Below are positions 6,606 through 15,539 of a DNA stretch of 37,419 nt, in pieces; position 1 is the first letter of the stretch; every line of letters starts with the position of its first letter. The notes below the pieces were generated by a model, which saw nothing but the letters and a program-made list of their open reading frames with translations, ran no database searches and was not told the DNA's origin. A program made the position numbers and the translations under genes. The stretch comes from Paenibacillus sp. LHD-117 (lineage in GTDB: Bacteria > Bacillota > Bacilli > Paenibacillales > Paenibacillaceae): positions 1 through 37,419 of the forward strand of contig NZ_JAVFVT010000055.1 of assembly GCF_030929555.1 (NCBI RefSeq), read 5' to 3'.

Positions 6606-7670
6606 CTACTTCATAATCTCCGTCAACCAATCGTATATTTGTTTGATGCCGTTACCGGGATCGAATTCGCTCATCCGTTCCGCATAAAAATGCCGATTGC
6701 CGTACACGTTCATCGTTTGCTCCAGAAGCGAGTCCGGCGTCAGCTCTTCCTCCGGCAGCACTTCGGCATACCCCATGGATCGGAACGACTCGGCGTTCAG
6801 CAGCTGATCTCCCCTGCTCTGGCCTTTCGTCAGCGGAATGAGCAGCATCGGCTTCCGAAGCGCCAGAAATTCGAAGATGGAATTCGAGCCGGCGCGCGAG
6901 ATAACCATGTCCGCCGCGGCCAGCAGATGGGGAAGCTCGTCGCTGACGTACTCGAACTGTCTGTAGTGGCCCGATTCGAGCTTCGGCTCCACGCCGCCTT
7001 TGCCGCAGAGATGGATAATTTGGAAGCGGCTCGTTAGCGGAGAGAGCTGCTTCCTGACAGCTTCGTTAATCCGTCTCGCACCCAAGCTGCCGCCCATAAT
7101 GAGCAGAATCGGCTTGTCGCGCCGGAAGGAGCAGAGCTCTCTGCCGCGCTCCGCCCGTCCCTGCATCAGCTCATTCCGAATGACGGGGCCTATGTATCGG
7201 CTCTTACCGGGCGCGATCGCCTTCGAGGTTTCCGGGAACGTCGTGCAGATGCCCGAAGCGAACGGCGCCGCGATCCGGTTGGCCAGTCCCGGCGTAATAT
7301 CCGATTCATGGATGAGCACGGGAACCCGGTTCAGCCATGCCCCGATGACGACCGGCACGGAGACGAAGCCGCCTTTGGAGAACACGACGTTCGGTTTTTG
7401 TTTGCGAATAATGCGATAAGCCTGAAGGAGACCTCCGACCACCTTAAAAGGATCCTTGACGTTGTTCCAGTCCAAATATCTTCTCAGCTTCCCGGTCGCG
7501 ATCGGCCAATAATGAACCTCCGGCAGCTCCTCGATTAATTTGCGCTCGATGCCGCCCACCGATCCGATATACTCGATCGACCAGCCTTCCTGCCGAAAAT
7601 GCGGGATAAGCGCAAGATTCGCCGTCACATGGCCCGCCGAACCTCCGCCGGTAAACAGTATTTTTTTCAT
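6606..7670 (-). CDS. murG: MurG-type UDP-GlcNAc:lipid I glycosyltransferase
   Basis: This protein of 354 residues matches the MurG family, which adds GlcNAc to undecaprenyl-pyrophosphoryl-MurNAc-pentapeptide (lipid I) at the inner face of the membrane to make lipid II. Visible features are the glycine-rich loop GGGSAGHV (residues 8-15), the second-domain loop GGSLGARRIN, and the donor-binding segment SRAGSNSIFEFLALRKPMLL near residues 260-280. Length is normal. I start at ATG 7670, since the GGAGG lies between this ATG and a useless one six codons upstream. The gene is alone, with no mur, fts or div neighbours, so it is probably a second MurG paralogue like those known in some Bacillus and Paenibacillus species. 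It could serve sporulation or stress, or be the sole copy moved from the dcw cluster. Confidence 0.85.
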   Translation of the reverse strand: MKKILFTGGGSAGHVTANLALIPHFRQEGWSIEYIGSVGGIERKLIEELPEVHYWPIATGKLRRYLDWNNVKDPFKVVGGLLQAYRIIRKQKPNVVFSKGGFVSVPVVIGAWLNRVPVLIHESDITPGLANRIAAPFASGICTTFPETSKAIAPGKSRYIGPVIRNELMQGRAERGRELCSFRRDKPILLIMGGSLGARRINEAVRKQLSPLTSRFQIIHLCGKGGVEPKLESGHYRQFEYVSDELPHLLAAADMVISRAGSNSIFEFLALRKPMLLIPLTKGQSRGDQLLNAESFRSMGYAEVLPEEELTPDSLLEQTMNVYGNRHFYAERMSEFDPGNGIKQIYDWLTEIMK

Positions 7671-7763
7671 TCGCCGCCAAACCTCCATTCACGTTCCCAT
7701 TCATTATACTTTCGTCATGGAAAAATAGCACGGGTCATCCTGCCGATGTTCACGGGGACAAAC

Positions 7764-7791
7764 AAAAAAGAACCCCCCGCTAAACGGGAGG
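7764..7791 (-). terminator. intrinsic terminator of the serine hydrolase gene
   Basis: On the minus strand CCTCCCG pairs with CGGGGGG (with one U-G pair) around a short loop, followed by a T-rich run (7764-7770). Confidence 0.85.
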
Positions 7792-7801
7792 CCCTGCTTG
7801 G

Positions 7802-9904
7802 TTATCCTTGCTGCATCAGGCTCGCGACGATGGCATCCGTGGGAAGCGTAAGCAGCGCGTGCAGAATCGCTGCTTCTTCCTGGCGGTTCAACGCCTTTTT
7901 GGAGAAGTAGTCGAATGCCCCGTTCTCCGCAACCTTCACCTCGGGACCCATGATGCCGAGCTTCGTAATCATCTTCACGGCCGGGATCGCCCAATCGTCC
8001 GTGTCGCCTTCAAGCTTTACCGATTCGAACAGCTCTGCCGGATATTGCGGAGCAAGCGCGCGCCAGATCATGACTGCGGCTTCCTGCCTTGTGATGGCGC
8101 GGTCCGGCTTGAATTCGCCCGCGTTCGCACCCTTGACCAAACCTAATTCGAAGGCTTGTTGGACATATGCTGCGGCGGGATGACCTTTCAAATCTTTGAA
8201 TGCGGGTTCGTCAGCGACGCTGCCCTTCAATCCGCTGATCTCCATCACATGCCGCACGAACTCCCCGCGGGTCACCGCCTCATTCGGGCCGAATTCGGCC
8301 TCCGCGTCATTCGCGATGTACCCAAGCGATTGAAGCGCATGAACGGCCGCAGCATAAGGATGGTTTGCCGGAATATCGGCATAGCCCTCCGGTTGCTCGC
8401 CTTTCTTCGCATAGCCGAAAGGATTCAAATACGGTTCCTTCATATAGACCTCAGAACCTTCCGCCCCTGTCCGGAACGCCGTGAATTTCCCCGTCAAGCT
8501 GTCGACGAACAGATGATCATCCACTTGCTTCAAATTGCGGGGGCCGAGGAAAGCGTCCGAGATGACAAGGCTGCCTTCGGCATCCGGGCCAAGGGTAGAT
8601 ACGATCGAACGCATCCTTAGGTCGGCGTAAACGCCGCTAAATCTCTCAAGTTCTTTGGCGGAATAAGGCTTGAACGTTTCGTCCAGCTCCGCGGCTTTGG
8701 CGATATCCGGGAAGAACTTCGAGATAAACGCCGGATAGAAGAGGTCGCGGAGAGCCCCAAGCTTGTTATAGGTTAGGAAAACACCCGTCTTTTGCTCCGG
8801 AATCATGAATAGTAGAGAGCTGGTGCCGATCACGTCACCCGCCTTCGTAATGACCTCGGTGCTGCTCCCGGCTCCCTGCAGCTGCATGGGCGCTTCGAAG
8901 CCATAGGTCGTGTCCGGCAGCAGCGGATGGGCGGAGGAACGGTATTTCTCCATCTCATCGACCGTAGCTTGCGCGAGAATGCGACCCTGGGACGTTGCTC
9001 CGCCGTTCAGGAACGCCTTCATGAATTCCCCCACATCCTCTGCCGTAGCGAACATGCCGCCTTGCGGAAGCACAGTGGGATTGATGGCGTACAGCTCGTG
9101 CTTGTTATTGTCCGGTCCGTATTCCGACACCAAGTTGTCTTTCAGCTTGCCTTGCAGAAGAAACCCGCTGGAATCCATGCCGAGCGGCTCGAAAATTTGT
9201 TTGTCCATGTACGTCTCGAACGGCATGCCGCTTACGTTCTGCACGATTAGGCCTTGCAGCATCGAAGCGAAGTTATCGTACATGTAAGAGCTGCCCGGCT
9301 CCCTGACAACGGGAGGCATATGTTCGCGAACGTAATCTTCCAGCTCTACGACCCGATCGAGGTCCGTATGTATGTCTTCCGGAAGCGGATCGCGAATTTC
9401 GAATCCGGTCGTGTGCGTCAACAAGTGTTCGATCGTCACGGGATTATCGAACGGGTTGTCGAACGCCAAATCCTCCACGTACTTTGTAAAATCGTCTTGA
9501 AGCCCGACTTTGCCTTGCTCCACGAGCTGCATGAGCGCGGTCGCGGTGAAGGATTTGGACACCGAAGCAATTCGGAACACGCTCGATGCCGGGTCTACTT
9601 TTTGTTTCGACTCCAGATCGGAATAGCCGTAACCACGCTGAGCGATCGTCTCCCCATCCTTCACGATGACGACGGAGGCCCCGACATACAGCTGTTTGGC
9701 TTGCTCGGATGAGAAAAACTCATCCAAAAATTTCGTTGCGTTTTCGGCATTCAACGTTTGTGCGGCAGGCACGGCTGCCGTTTCCGCGGGAGCCGCATAA
9801 GCGGCAGGCGCCAGCAGACTGAAGGCCAGAGAGGACATGACGAGCGTTTTGGTCCATTGGGATGGTTTCATAAGACGATTAAAAAGTTTCAATCCCTGTT
9901 TCAC
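7802..9904 (-). CDS. secreted beta-lactamase-family serine hydrolase with three SLH domains
   Basis: This 700-residue exported protein has two parts. After a signal peptide (residues 1-38, ending near AYAAPA) comes a beta-lactamase/penicillin-binding-protein fold of the AmpC or esterase EstB type. It has the nucleophile motif SVSK (Ser114, Lys117), the YxN motif YDN (209-211) and a KAG sequence near residue 345 in the place of the usual KTG/HxG. From about residue 515 to the end there are three S-layer homology domains (VTRGEFVRHVMEI, ITRQEAAVMIWRAL and a weaker LNRQEEAAILHALL). These normally bind pyruvylated secondary wall polymer and fix the enzyme on the cell surface. The start is GTG 9904. 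A later ATG (residue 12) also leaves a complete signal peptide. The substrate could be peptidoglycan stem peptides, D-amino peptides or esters. A single-gene unit with its own terminator. Confidence 0.88.
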   Translation of the reverse strand: MKQGLKLFNRLMKPSQWTKTLVMSSLAFSLLAPAAYAAPAETAAVPAAQTLNAENATKFLDEFFSSEQAKQLYVGASVVIVKDGETIAQRGYGYSDLESKQKVDPASSVFRIASVSKSFTATALMQLVEQGKVGLQDDFTKYVEDLAFDNPFDNPVTIEHLLTHTTGFEIRDPLPEDIHTDLDRVVELEDYVREHMPPVVREPGSSYMYDNFASMLQGLIVQNVSGMPFETYMDKQIFEPLGMDSSGFLLQGKLKDNLVSEYGPDNNKHELYAINPTVLPQGGMFATAEDVGEFMKAFLNGGATSQGRILAQATVDEMEKYRSSAHPLLPDTTYGFEAPMQLQGAGSSTEVITKAGDVIGTSSLLFMIPEQKTGVFLTYNKLGALRDLFYPAFISKFFPDIAKAAELDETFKPYSAKELERFSGVYADLRMRSIVSTLGPDAEGSLVISDAFLGPRNLKQVDDHLFVDSLTGKFTAFRTGAEGSEVYMKEPYLNPFGYAKKGEQPEGYADIPANHPYAAAVHALQSLGYIANDAEAEFGPNEAVTRGEFVRHVMEISGLKGSVADEPAFKDLKGHPAAAYVQQAFELGLVKGANAGEFKPDRAITRQEAAVMIWRALAPQYPAELFESVKLEGDTDDWAIPAVKMITKLGIMGPEVKVAENGAFDYFSKKALNRQEEAAILHALLTLPTDAIVASLMQQG

Positions 9905-9977
9905 TCCATTTCCGAATAGGTATAAACCGCCTTCCTAATACGGAAATAATAGGATAATAGTTTCGTAAATTTGGAAG

Positions 9978-10010
9978 AAAAAAAACCGACGGCAATCTTT
10001 CCGCCATCGG
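9978..10010 (-). terminator. intrinsic terminator of the FAD oxidoreductase gene
   Basis: On the minus strand CCGATGGC pairs with GCCGTCGG across a short loop, followed by eight T residues (9978-9985). Confidence 0.85.
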
Positions 10011-10025
10011 CTCTTTGCATTCGCT

Positions 10026-11939
10026 TTATTTGGCGCTCAAGCTATCCACGACATCCTTCAGCAGCATGTAAACGTCGCCGTTCGTCAGCTTGTTGCGGTC
10101 CTTGATCGTATTCAGCGTTTCCGCCTTGACGAGCCCGTTCATAAGCACGTCAAGCGCTTTGGCCGGAACGGCTTCGCCTTCGACCGCCAGGACGAGCGTG
10201 TAAGCCGCTTGATCGAGCGTGAGCGGGATCGAAGTCGAATCGGCTTCCGACAGGTCTTTGATCGCCGGGGTTGCCGGATTCGCGAAGACGTTCGGGTATA
10301 CTCTGGCTGCACTCGTCAAATTCTGCACTAACCGCTTCGGATTGGATTCTTCGTCCAATTTGAAGTCGTTCTTGTAAGCGCCTTGGGAAATGCCCATGCT
10401 AACCGCCAGCTTCAATCCTTCATAAGCCGGATGGCTAATGAACGGATACGGCTCGAGCTCCGGAGGCGTAAGCACCATGCCCTGCTCGGTTAGTCTTTCC
10501 TTCAGCGTAACGATCAACGCGTCGGAAGCCGACAATTCGCGTAGTTTAACGCCTTCTTCGATCGCGAGTTTCACTGCTGCGCCCGCCGCTTGCGCCGTCG
10601 CCATGCCAAGCGGCACAACGCGCGCGCTGCCATGCGGCAGCGTGTCGAAGCTGGCCGAACGCCCGACGACGAGCAAGCCGTCGATCTCTTGCGGCACCAG
10701 CGTACGGAACGGAACGCCGTAGAACTTCGGATCCATCAGGACGGCCCCGCGGTCAGCAGGGGACGTGCTTTGAATGTCGACCGGATAAGAGCCGAACGCG
10801 ATATCGTCCGGATGCGACTGCTGCTCCAGCAAATCCGTCATGCTTAGGCGATATTCGCCGATGATATGGCGGGTTTCGCGGATATACAGCTCCGGAGCGA
10901 TCTCTCCCAATTCGACCGGTTCAAGCTCCGGATAAAGTGATTTTAAATAATCGATCATAAGCGGGATTTCTTTGCGCGCGATTTCATATGCCTTCGCGAT
11001 AGAGGCTTGATCGAACGGATCCACCCCGAAGATCTGAACGGCGTTGATGAGCGCCGTATCATTGTTTTGGCGTCCGACGTTGAGGCCGCGCGTACGGATG
11101 CGCTCCGGGTTCGTGGAGGGGTATTCCCACATTTCCTTGAAGCCCCATGCGCTTTCTTCGTTGGCTCCCGTACCATCATCGTCGTCTTTGTTCAACCGGT
11201 CGCTAATGGCCTTCCATACGTCAGGCGTTACGTTAACCAATTGATAGACTGGCGTAACAGCCATCAGCGATTTGGTATCGCCGATATCCTCGCGGCCGAA
11301 CGTGAACTTAGCTCCTGCGGCGGCCGCGAAGTCCGCGTCCTGCGTCGCGTCGATGACCGCTTCGGCGGTCACTTCGACGACCGTGCCATCGGCGGCTGTC
11401 AGCTTCGCGCCCGTCACGTTTGCTGTACCTTCTCCATTCGTTATGACGGGCTCGATGCTCACCATGCCGAGACGCACATCGATGTTTTCCTCGGACTCTA
11501 CCAACTTGTGGAAAGCGTTCGTAGCGGTCATAATATCAAACGAATCGCCTTCGATTTGATCGAACCATTCTTTGAAAATACCTTTGTTATAATAGTCGAC
11601 TTCGTCTGGGGCCCGGTTCATGTCCAAGCTGTTCAACCAGCCGACGGTGAACAAGCCGCCTAATACTTCGCGGTTTTTGCCGTCGACGAGCAGCGTCTTC
11701 AGTCCGTTGCGAGCGGCGGAAACAGCGGCCGCTACCCCTTCCGGATCGGTGCCTACGACAACGACGTCGTAATGCTCCTTCAGATCCTCTACCGAAACCT
11801 GCGGAATATCTTTAACTTCCGTCACGGGCGTCGTGCCCTCATTGTCTTTGTCCTGTAATTGACCTACGTAAAATAATCCCGAAATAATGATCAGCAATAG
11901 TCCGAATGTCAACAAAATAATTGGCGTACGGTTTTTCAT
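10026..11939 (-). CDS. membrane-anchored FAD-dependent oxidoreductase
   Basis: This 637-residue protein starts with a short basic tail and one membrane helix (residues 6-26), then a linker, then an FAD-dependent oxidoreductase domain of the FAD_oxidored type. The FAD-binding Rossmann strand is HYDVVVVGTDPEGVAAA (residues 57-72), where GTDPEG replaces the common GxGxxG. A conserved ATQDADFAAAAGA (residues near 200) and GLLVVGRSASFDTLPHGSARVVP (near 425-450) are typical of this family. The catalytic domain is predicted outside the cell or anchored to the outer face. The last 130 residues resemble degenerate S-layer homology units (AYEGLKLAVSMGISQGAY). The start ATG 11939 has AGGAG seven bases upstream. 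Its substrate is unknown. The gene is a single unit next to the SLH-bearing hydrolase. Confidence 0.82.
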   Translation of the reverse strand: MKNRTPIILLTFGLLLIIISGLFYVGQLQDKDNEGTTPVTEVKDIPQVSVEDLKEHYDVVVVGTDPEGVAAAVSAARNGLKTLLVDGKNREVLGGLFTVGWLNSLDMNRAPDEVDYYNKGIFKEWFDQIEGDSFDIMTATNAFHKLVESEENIDVRLGMVSIEPVITNGEGTANVTGAKLTAADGTVVEVTAEAVIDATQDADFAAAAGAKFTFGREDIGDTKSLMAVTPVYQLVNVTPDVWKAISDRLNKDDDDGTGANEESAWGFKEMWEYPSTNPERIRTRGLNVGRQNNDTALINAVQIFGVDPFDQASIAKAYEIARKEIPLMIDYLKSLYPELEPVELGEIAPELYIRETRHIIGEYRLSMTDLLEQQSHPDDIAFGSYPVDIQSTSPADRGAVLMDPKFYGVPFRTLVPQEIDGLLVVGRSASFDTLPHGSARVVPLGMATAQAAGAAVKLAIEEGVKLRELSASDALIVTLKERLTEQGMVLTPPELEPYPFISHPAYEGLKLAVSMGISQGAYKNDFKLDEESNPKRLVQNLTSAARVYPNVFANPATPAIKDLSEADSTSIPLTLDQAAYTLVLAVEGEAVPAKALDVLMNGLVKAETLNTIKDRNKLTNGDVYMLLKDVVDSLSAK

Positions 11940-12053
11940 GCCTTCTCTCCTACACTCCCTTTCTCTATCTATCCCAACTATTATAGTCTAGTATCTAGCG
12001 GGACACAACGAAAGAGAGGGAGTTTCATAGAGTTGCCACCGTTTCCAGCGCGC

Positions 12054-12091
12054 AAAAAACCTCCCTCGGGCCGAATGCAGGCCCTGGGAGG
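12054..12091 (-). terminator. intrinsic terminator of prfC
   Basis: On the minus strand CCTCCCAGGGCC (12091-12080) pairs with GGCCCGAGGGAGG (12072-12060), followed by six T residues (12059-12054). Confidence 0.9.
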
Positions 12092-12106
12092 ATGGTCGAT
12101 TGTAGC

Positions 12107-13693
12107 TTATGGAGCCGTCTCCAGAAACTTGGAGGTCGGGTTTTTGTCGATGGCCGTGCGCATCGCGTATTCGTTCTCGAACAGGGCGACGTAATTGCCC
12201 TTCTTGTCCTTCACGAGCGTCGAGTTGATCCGGAACTTGGACGGGTCGATCTTTTCGTCCACGATCCAGCGCGCGAATTGGAACGTCATCCGGTGCAACT
12301 GGATATCGACGCCGTATTCCGCTTTCATGCGATGCTCGAATACCTCGAACTGCAGATGACCTACGACGCCCAGAATCGTTTCGTCGAAGTTGCCGGTCGA
12401 AAAGAACATCTGAATGGTGCCCTCTTCCGTCAGCTGGTCCAGACCTTTCTGGTATTGCTTATGCTTCAAGGCGTTCTTCACGGTTACCTTGGCGAAAATC
12501 TCCGGCGAGAACGTCGGCAGCTCGTCGAACTCGATCTCCATGCCTTGCGACAAAGAATCGCCGATCCGGAAGATGCCCGGATCGAACAATCCGACGATGT
12601 CGCCGGGATACGCCATTTGGACGATATCGCGATCCTGGGCCAGGAACTGCTGCGGCTGGGAGAGCTTGATCTCCTTCTTGTTCCGGACATGCTTAACGGC
12701 CATCCCGCGCTCGAACCGGCCCGAGCAGATGCGTAGGAACGCGATGCGGTCTCGGTGCGCCGGATTCATGTTCGCCTGAATCTTGAACACGTAGCCGCTG
12801 AATTTCTCGCTCGTCGGTTCAATCGGTCCCGTCGTGCTATTGCGAGACGTTGGCTTCGGCGCCAATTGCAGGAAGTTCTCCAGGAACGTCTGCACGCCGA
12901 AATTGTTGACGGCGCTGCCGAAGAAAATCGGCGTGAGCTCGCCCGCGCGGACTTTTTCGTAATCGAACGGGTCGCCCGCGACGTCGAGCAGCTCCAAATC
13001 CTGAATAAGCTGATCCGTCAAATAATCGCCCGCCATCTCGCGGATGATCGAATCGTTATAATCGTCGACCTTGCGCACTTCGATTGTGGAATGGTCGTTG
13101 CCTTGGAACAGCTCGACCTGCGTCTTCATCCGGTCATAGACGCCGCACAGCTCTCGGCCCATGCCGATCGGCCAGTTCATTGGAACGGAGCGAATGCCTA
13201 ACACTTGCTCCAGCTCCTCCATCAGCTCGAACGGGCTTTTGCCTTCGCGGTCCAGCTTGTTAATGAACGTGAAGATCGGAATGCCCCGCTTGCGGCATAC
13301 CTGGAACAGCTTGATCGTCTGTGCTTCGACGCCTTTCGCGACGTCGATCAGCATCACCGCGCTGTCCGCCGCGGTAAGCGTGCGGTACGTATCCTCGGAG
13401 AAGTCTTGGTGGCCCGGCGTATCCAGAATGTTGACGCGATGGCCTGAATAATCGAACTGCATGACGGAGGACGTAACAGAGATCCCCCGCTGCTTCTCGA
13501 TCTCCATCCAGTCGGATGTCGCGTGGCGGCTTGCCTTGCGCGCTTTGACGGATCCAGCTTCCCGGATCGCTCCCCCGAACAAGAGCAGCTTCTCCGTCAG
13601 CGTTGTTTTACCGGCGTCAGGGTGGGAAATGATCGCGAACGTGCGCCGTTTCTCCACTTCCTGTTTGATTTCGTTCGTTAATGATGGATTCAT
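12107..13693 (-). CDS. prfC: peptide chain release factor 3
   Basis: This 528-residue GTPase matches RF3, which releases RF1/RF2 from the ribosome after peptide release. The G1 P-loop is HPDAGKTT (residues 24-31), G2/switch I lies around GISVTSS, G3 is DTPGHQDF (near 91-98) and G4 is NKLD (near 145). Domain 2 and the RF3-specific C-terminal domain follow in the right order, with the characteristic FQFARWIVDEK and the C-terminal LFENEYAMRTAIDKNP. Length is standard. The start ATG 13693 has a GGGAAGG site upstream. The gene is a single unit between zwf and a strong terminator. A perfect 11-bp inverted repeat lies in its upstream region (13743-13770). Confidence 0.95.
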   Translation of the reverse strand: MNPSLTNEIKQEVEKRRTFAIISHPDAGKTTLTEKLLLFGGAIREAGSVKARKASRHATSDWMEIEKQRGISVTSSVMQFDYSGHRVNILDTPGHQDFSEDTYRTLTAADSAVMLIDVAKGVEAQTIKLFQVCRKRGIPIFTFINKLDREGKSPFELMEELEQVLGIRSVPMNWPIGMGRELCGVYDRMKTQVELFQGNDHSTIEVRKVDDYNDSIIREMAGDYLTDQLIQDLELLDVAGDPFDYEKVRAGELTPIFFGSAVNNFGVQTFLENFLQLAPKPTSRNSTTGPIEPTSEKFSGYVFKIQANMNPAHRDRIAFLRICSGRFERGMAVKHVRNKKEIKLSQPQQFLAQDRDIVQMAYPGDIVGLFDPGIFRIGDSLSQGMEIEFDELPTFSPEIFAKVTVKNALKHKQYQKGLDQLTEEGTIQMFFSTGNFDETILGVVGHLQFEVFEHRMKAEYGVDIQLHRMTFQFARWIVDEKIDPSKFRINSTLVKDKKGNYVALFENEYAMRTAIDKNPTSKFLETAP

Positions 13694-13742
13694 GCTTGCC
13701 TTCCCTTCGCGAGCGGTTCGATGATTTCGTTATACATGTGAT

Positions 13743-13770
13743 TAGTCATTCCGGCGTTTCGGAATGACTA
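13743..13770. repeat. perfect 11-bp inverted repeat upstream of prfC
   Basis: TAGTCATTCCG (13743-13753) and CGGAATGACTA (13760-13770) form a perfect inverted repeat around six bases. It lies between the end of zwf and the start of prfC. No T-tract follows on either strand, so it is not a normal terminator. It may be a protein-binding site or a leader hairpin. Confidence 0.5.
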
Positions 13771-13831
13771 GTCGGTTTGGCACTATGTCCGATGGCTTGC
13801 ATTTATAATAACGGCTTCTTTACCCATTTGC

Positions 13832-15397
13832 TTATTTCTCTTTGTTCGTGATCCAGATGACGTTATCCTCGTCTTGGCCGTTCACCGGCCACCAGCGATG
13901 GCCTTCCTCGGCGAGCAGCTTGTTCGTCTTGTCAGGTCCCCATGAGCCAGCTGGGTAATGTTCGAGGTCGGATGCATCTTCGCGCCAGGCTTGCGCAATG
14001 CGGTCGACGAATTCCCAAGCATGCGACACTTCGTCCCAACGAGTGAAATAAGTGGAATCGCCGCGCGCCGCGTCATGGATCAGGCGCTCATAAGCTTCCG
14101 GCGTATTGATGCCGATCATGCAGCTTTGGCAAAATTCCATCGATACGGGCTGCACGTCATTGTCCGCGCCCGGTTTCTTGGCGTTGATTTTGATATAGAT
14201 GCCTTCCATCGGGTTAACCCGGATGACCAGAAGGTTCGGCGCCAAGTCGTGTTTCTGCGCGAACAGGACGTTCTGCGGCATCGACTTGAATTCGATGACG
14301 ACCTCGGTCGTCTTGACAGGAAGGCGCTTGCCTGTGCGGATATAGAACGGCACGCCCGCCCAGCGGAAGTTGTCGACAAACACCTTCGCCGCGAAGTACG
14401 TCTCCGTCGTGGATTGCTCGTCTACGGATTCTTCTTGGCGGTATCCGGGGAGCTCTTTATTGCCGATCTTGCCTGCGGAGTATTGGCCGCGCACGACATG
14501 GCTGCGAACGTCGTCGCTGGATGTATAACCACGCAGCGAACGAAGCACCTTCACCTTCTCGTCACGGATGTCTTCGCCATGCAGACGGCTAGGCGGCTCC
14601 ATCGCGATCATCGTCAGCATCTGCAGCATGTGGTTCTGTCCCATGTCGCGAAGCGCGCCGGACTTGTCGTAGTAACCACCGCGTTCTTCGACGCCGACCG
14701 TCTCGGACAACGTGATCTGCACGTTAGCGATATGATTATTGTTCCACAACGGCTCAAAAAATGCGTTCGCGAATCGGATGACCTGGATGTTCTGAACCAT
14801 TTCCTTGCCGAGATAGTGGTCGATCCGGAAAATTTCTTCTTCCTTGAACACCTGGTTTAGCTGTTCGTTCAGCTTCTGGGCGGAAGGAAGATCGTAGCCG
14901 AACGGCTTCTCGATCACCAATCGGTGCCAGCCCTTCGATTCCAGCAGACCGCCGTCGCGCAGGTTGAACGATACCGGACCGAACAGCGACGGAGCCAGCG
15001 CCAAGTAGAACAAGCGGTTGCCCGGAATGCCGAACTTCCCGTCCAGCTCGGAGGATAGTTCGTCTAGCTTGCGGAATCCTTCAACATCGTTAATGTCGAG
15101 CGACATATAAACGAAGTGTTCCGTGAACCGATTCCACAGCTCCAGATCGGTTGCCTTATAACGGCAAAATTCGTTGATCGATTCGTATAAATCCGAACGG
15201 AACTGCTCGTTCGTGCGCGGGCGGCGGGCCAAGCCGACGACCGCGAAGTTATCCGAAAGTTTGCCTTCTTTATATAAACTGAACAATGCCGGGAATAACT
15301 TGCGTCTTGCCAAGTCGCCGGTCGCCCCGAACAGATAATAAACAGCGCCTTCCGGGGATATCGCGTCGATTGTAGGGTTGTAAGTCATACGCCTCAT
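13832..15397 (-). CDS. zwf: glucose-6-phosphate 1-dehydrogenase
   Basis: This 521-residue protein is glucose-6-phosphate dehydrogenase, which oxidises glucose 6-phosphate to 6-phosphogluconolactone with NADP and opens the pentose phosphate pathway. The coenzyme loop is GATGDLARRKL (residues 24-34), EKPFG is at 163-167 and the substrate and catalytic signature RIDHYLGK is at residues 191-198. The length is slightly above the usual 490 because of short extensions at both ends. ATG 15397 is preceded by AGGA seven bases upstream; ATG 15388 is less well placed. No pgl or gnd gene lies beside it in this window. It is probably a single unit using the promoter at 15442-15470. Confidence 0.96.
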   Translation of the reverse strand: MRRMTYNPTIDAISPEGAVYYLFGATGDLARRKLFPALFSLYKEGKLSDNFAVVGLARRPRTNEQFRSDLYESINEFCRYKATDLELWNRFTEHFVYMSLDINDVEGFRKLDELSSELDGKFGIPGNRLFYLALAPSLFGPVSFNLRDGGLLESKGWHRLVIEKPFGYDLPSAQKLNEQLNQVFKEEEIFRIDHYLGKEMVQNIQVIRFANAFFEPLWNNNHIANVQITLSETVGVEERGGYYDKSGALRDMGQNHMLQMLTMIAMEPPSRLHGEDIRDEKVKVLRSLRGYTSSDDVRSHVVRGQYSAGKIGNKELPGYRQEESVDEQSTTETYFAAKVFVDNFRWAGVPFYIRTGKRLPVKTTEVVIEFKSMPQNVLFAQKHDLAPNLLVIRVNPMEGIYIKINAKKPGADNDVQPVSMEFCQSCMIGINTPEAYERLIHDAARGDSTYFTRWDEVSHAWEFVDRIAQAWREDASDLEHYPAGSWGPDKTNKLLAEEGHRWWPVNGQDEDNVIWITNKEK

Positions 15398-15441
15398 TCT
15401 TTCTTCCTGAATTTTTATACGAATTACATGATATGTAGTGT

Positions 15442-15470
15442 AGCATATTCATCCTTAATTAGCCATTGAA
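15442..15470 (-). promoter_or_regulatory. candidate sigma-A promoter of zwf
   Basis: On the minus strand TTCAAT (15470-15465) and TATGCT (15447-15442) are separated by 17 bases, about 45 bases from the zwf start. Both boxes are partial matches to TTGACA and TATAAT. Confidence 0.4.
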
Positions 15471-15498
15471 CGGCTCATAAAAAATACTGATGATCTAA

Positions 15499-15539
15499 GT
15501 AAATTCTTCTGATCGGACATCAGGTCAGAGAGAATTTAC
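15499..15539. repeat. inverted repeat between the YwmB-like gene and zwf
   Basis: GTAAATTCT (15499-15507) and AGAATTTAC (15531-15539) are reverse complements, extended inward by TCTGA/TCAGA with one offset. It lies past the end of the leftward YwmB-like gene and upstream of the zwf promoter. It lacks a T-tract, so it may be a weak terminator, a processing hairpin or a binding site. The bases from 15541 to 15600 are low-complexity with repeated GGCTGG. Confidence 0.4.
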
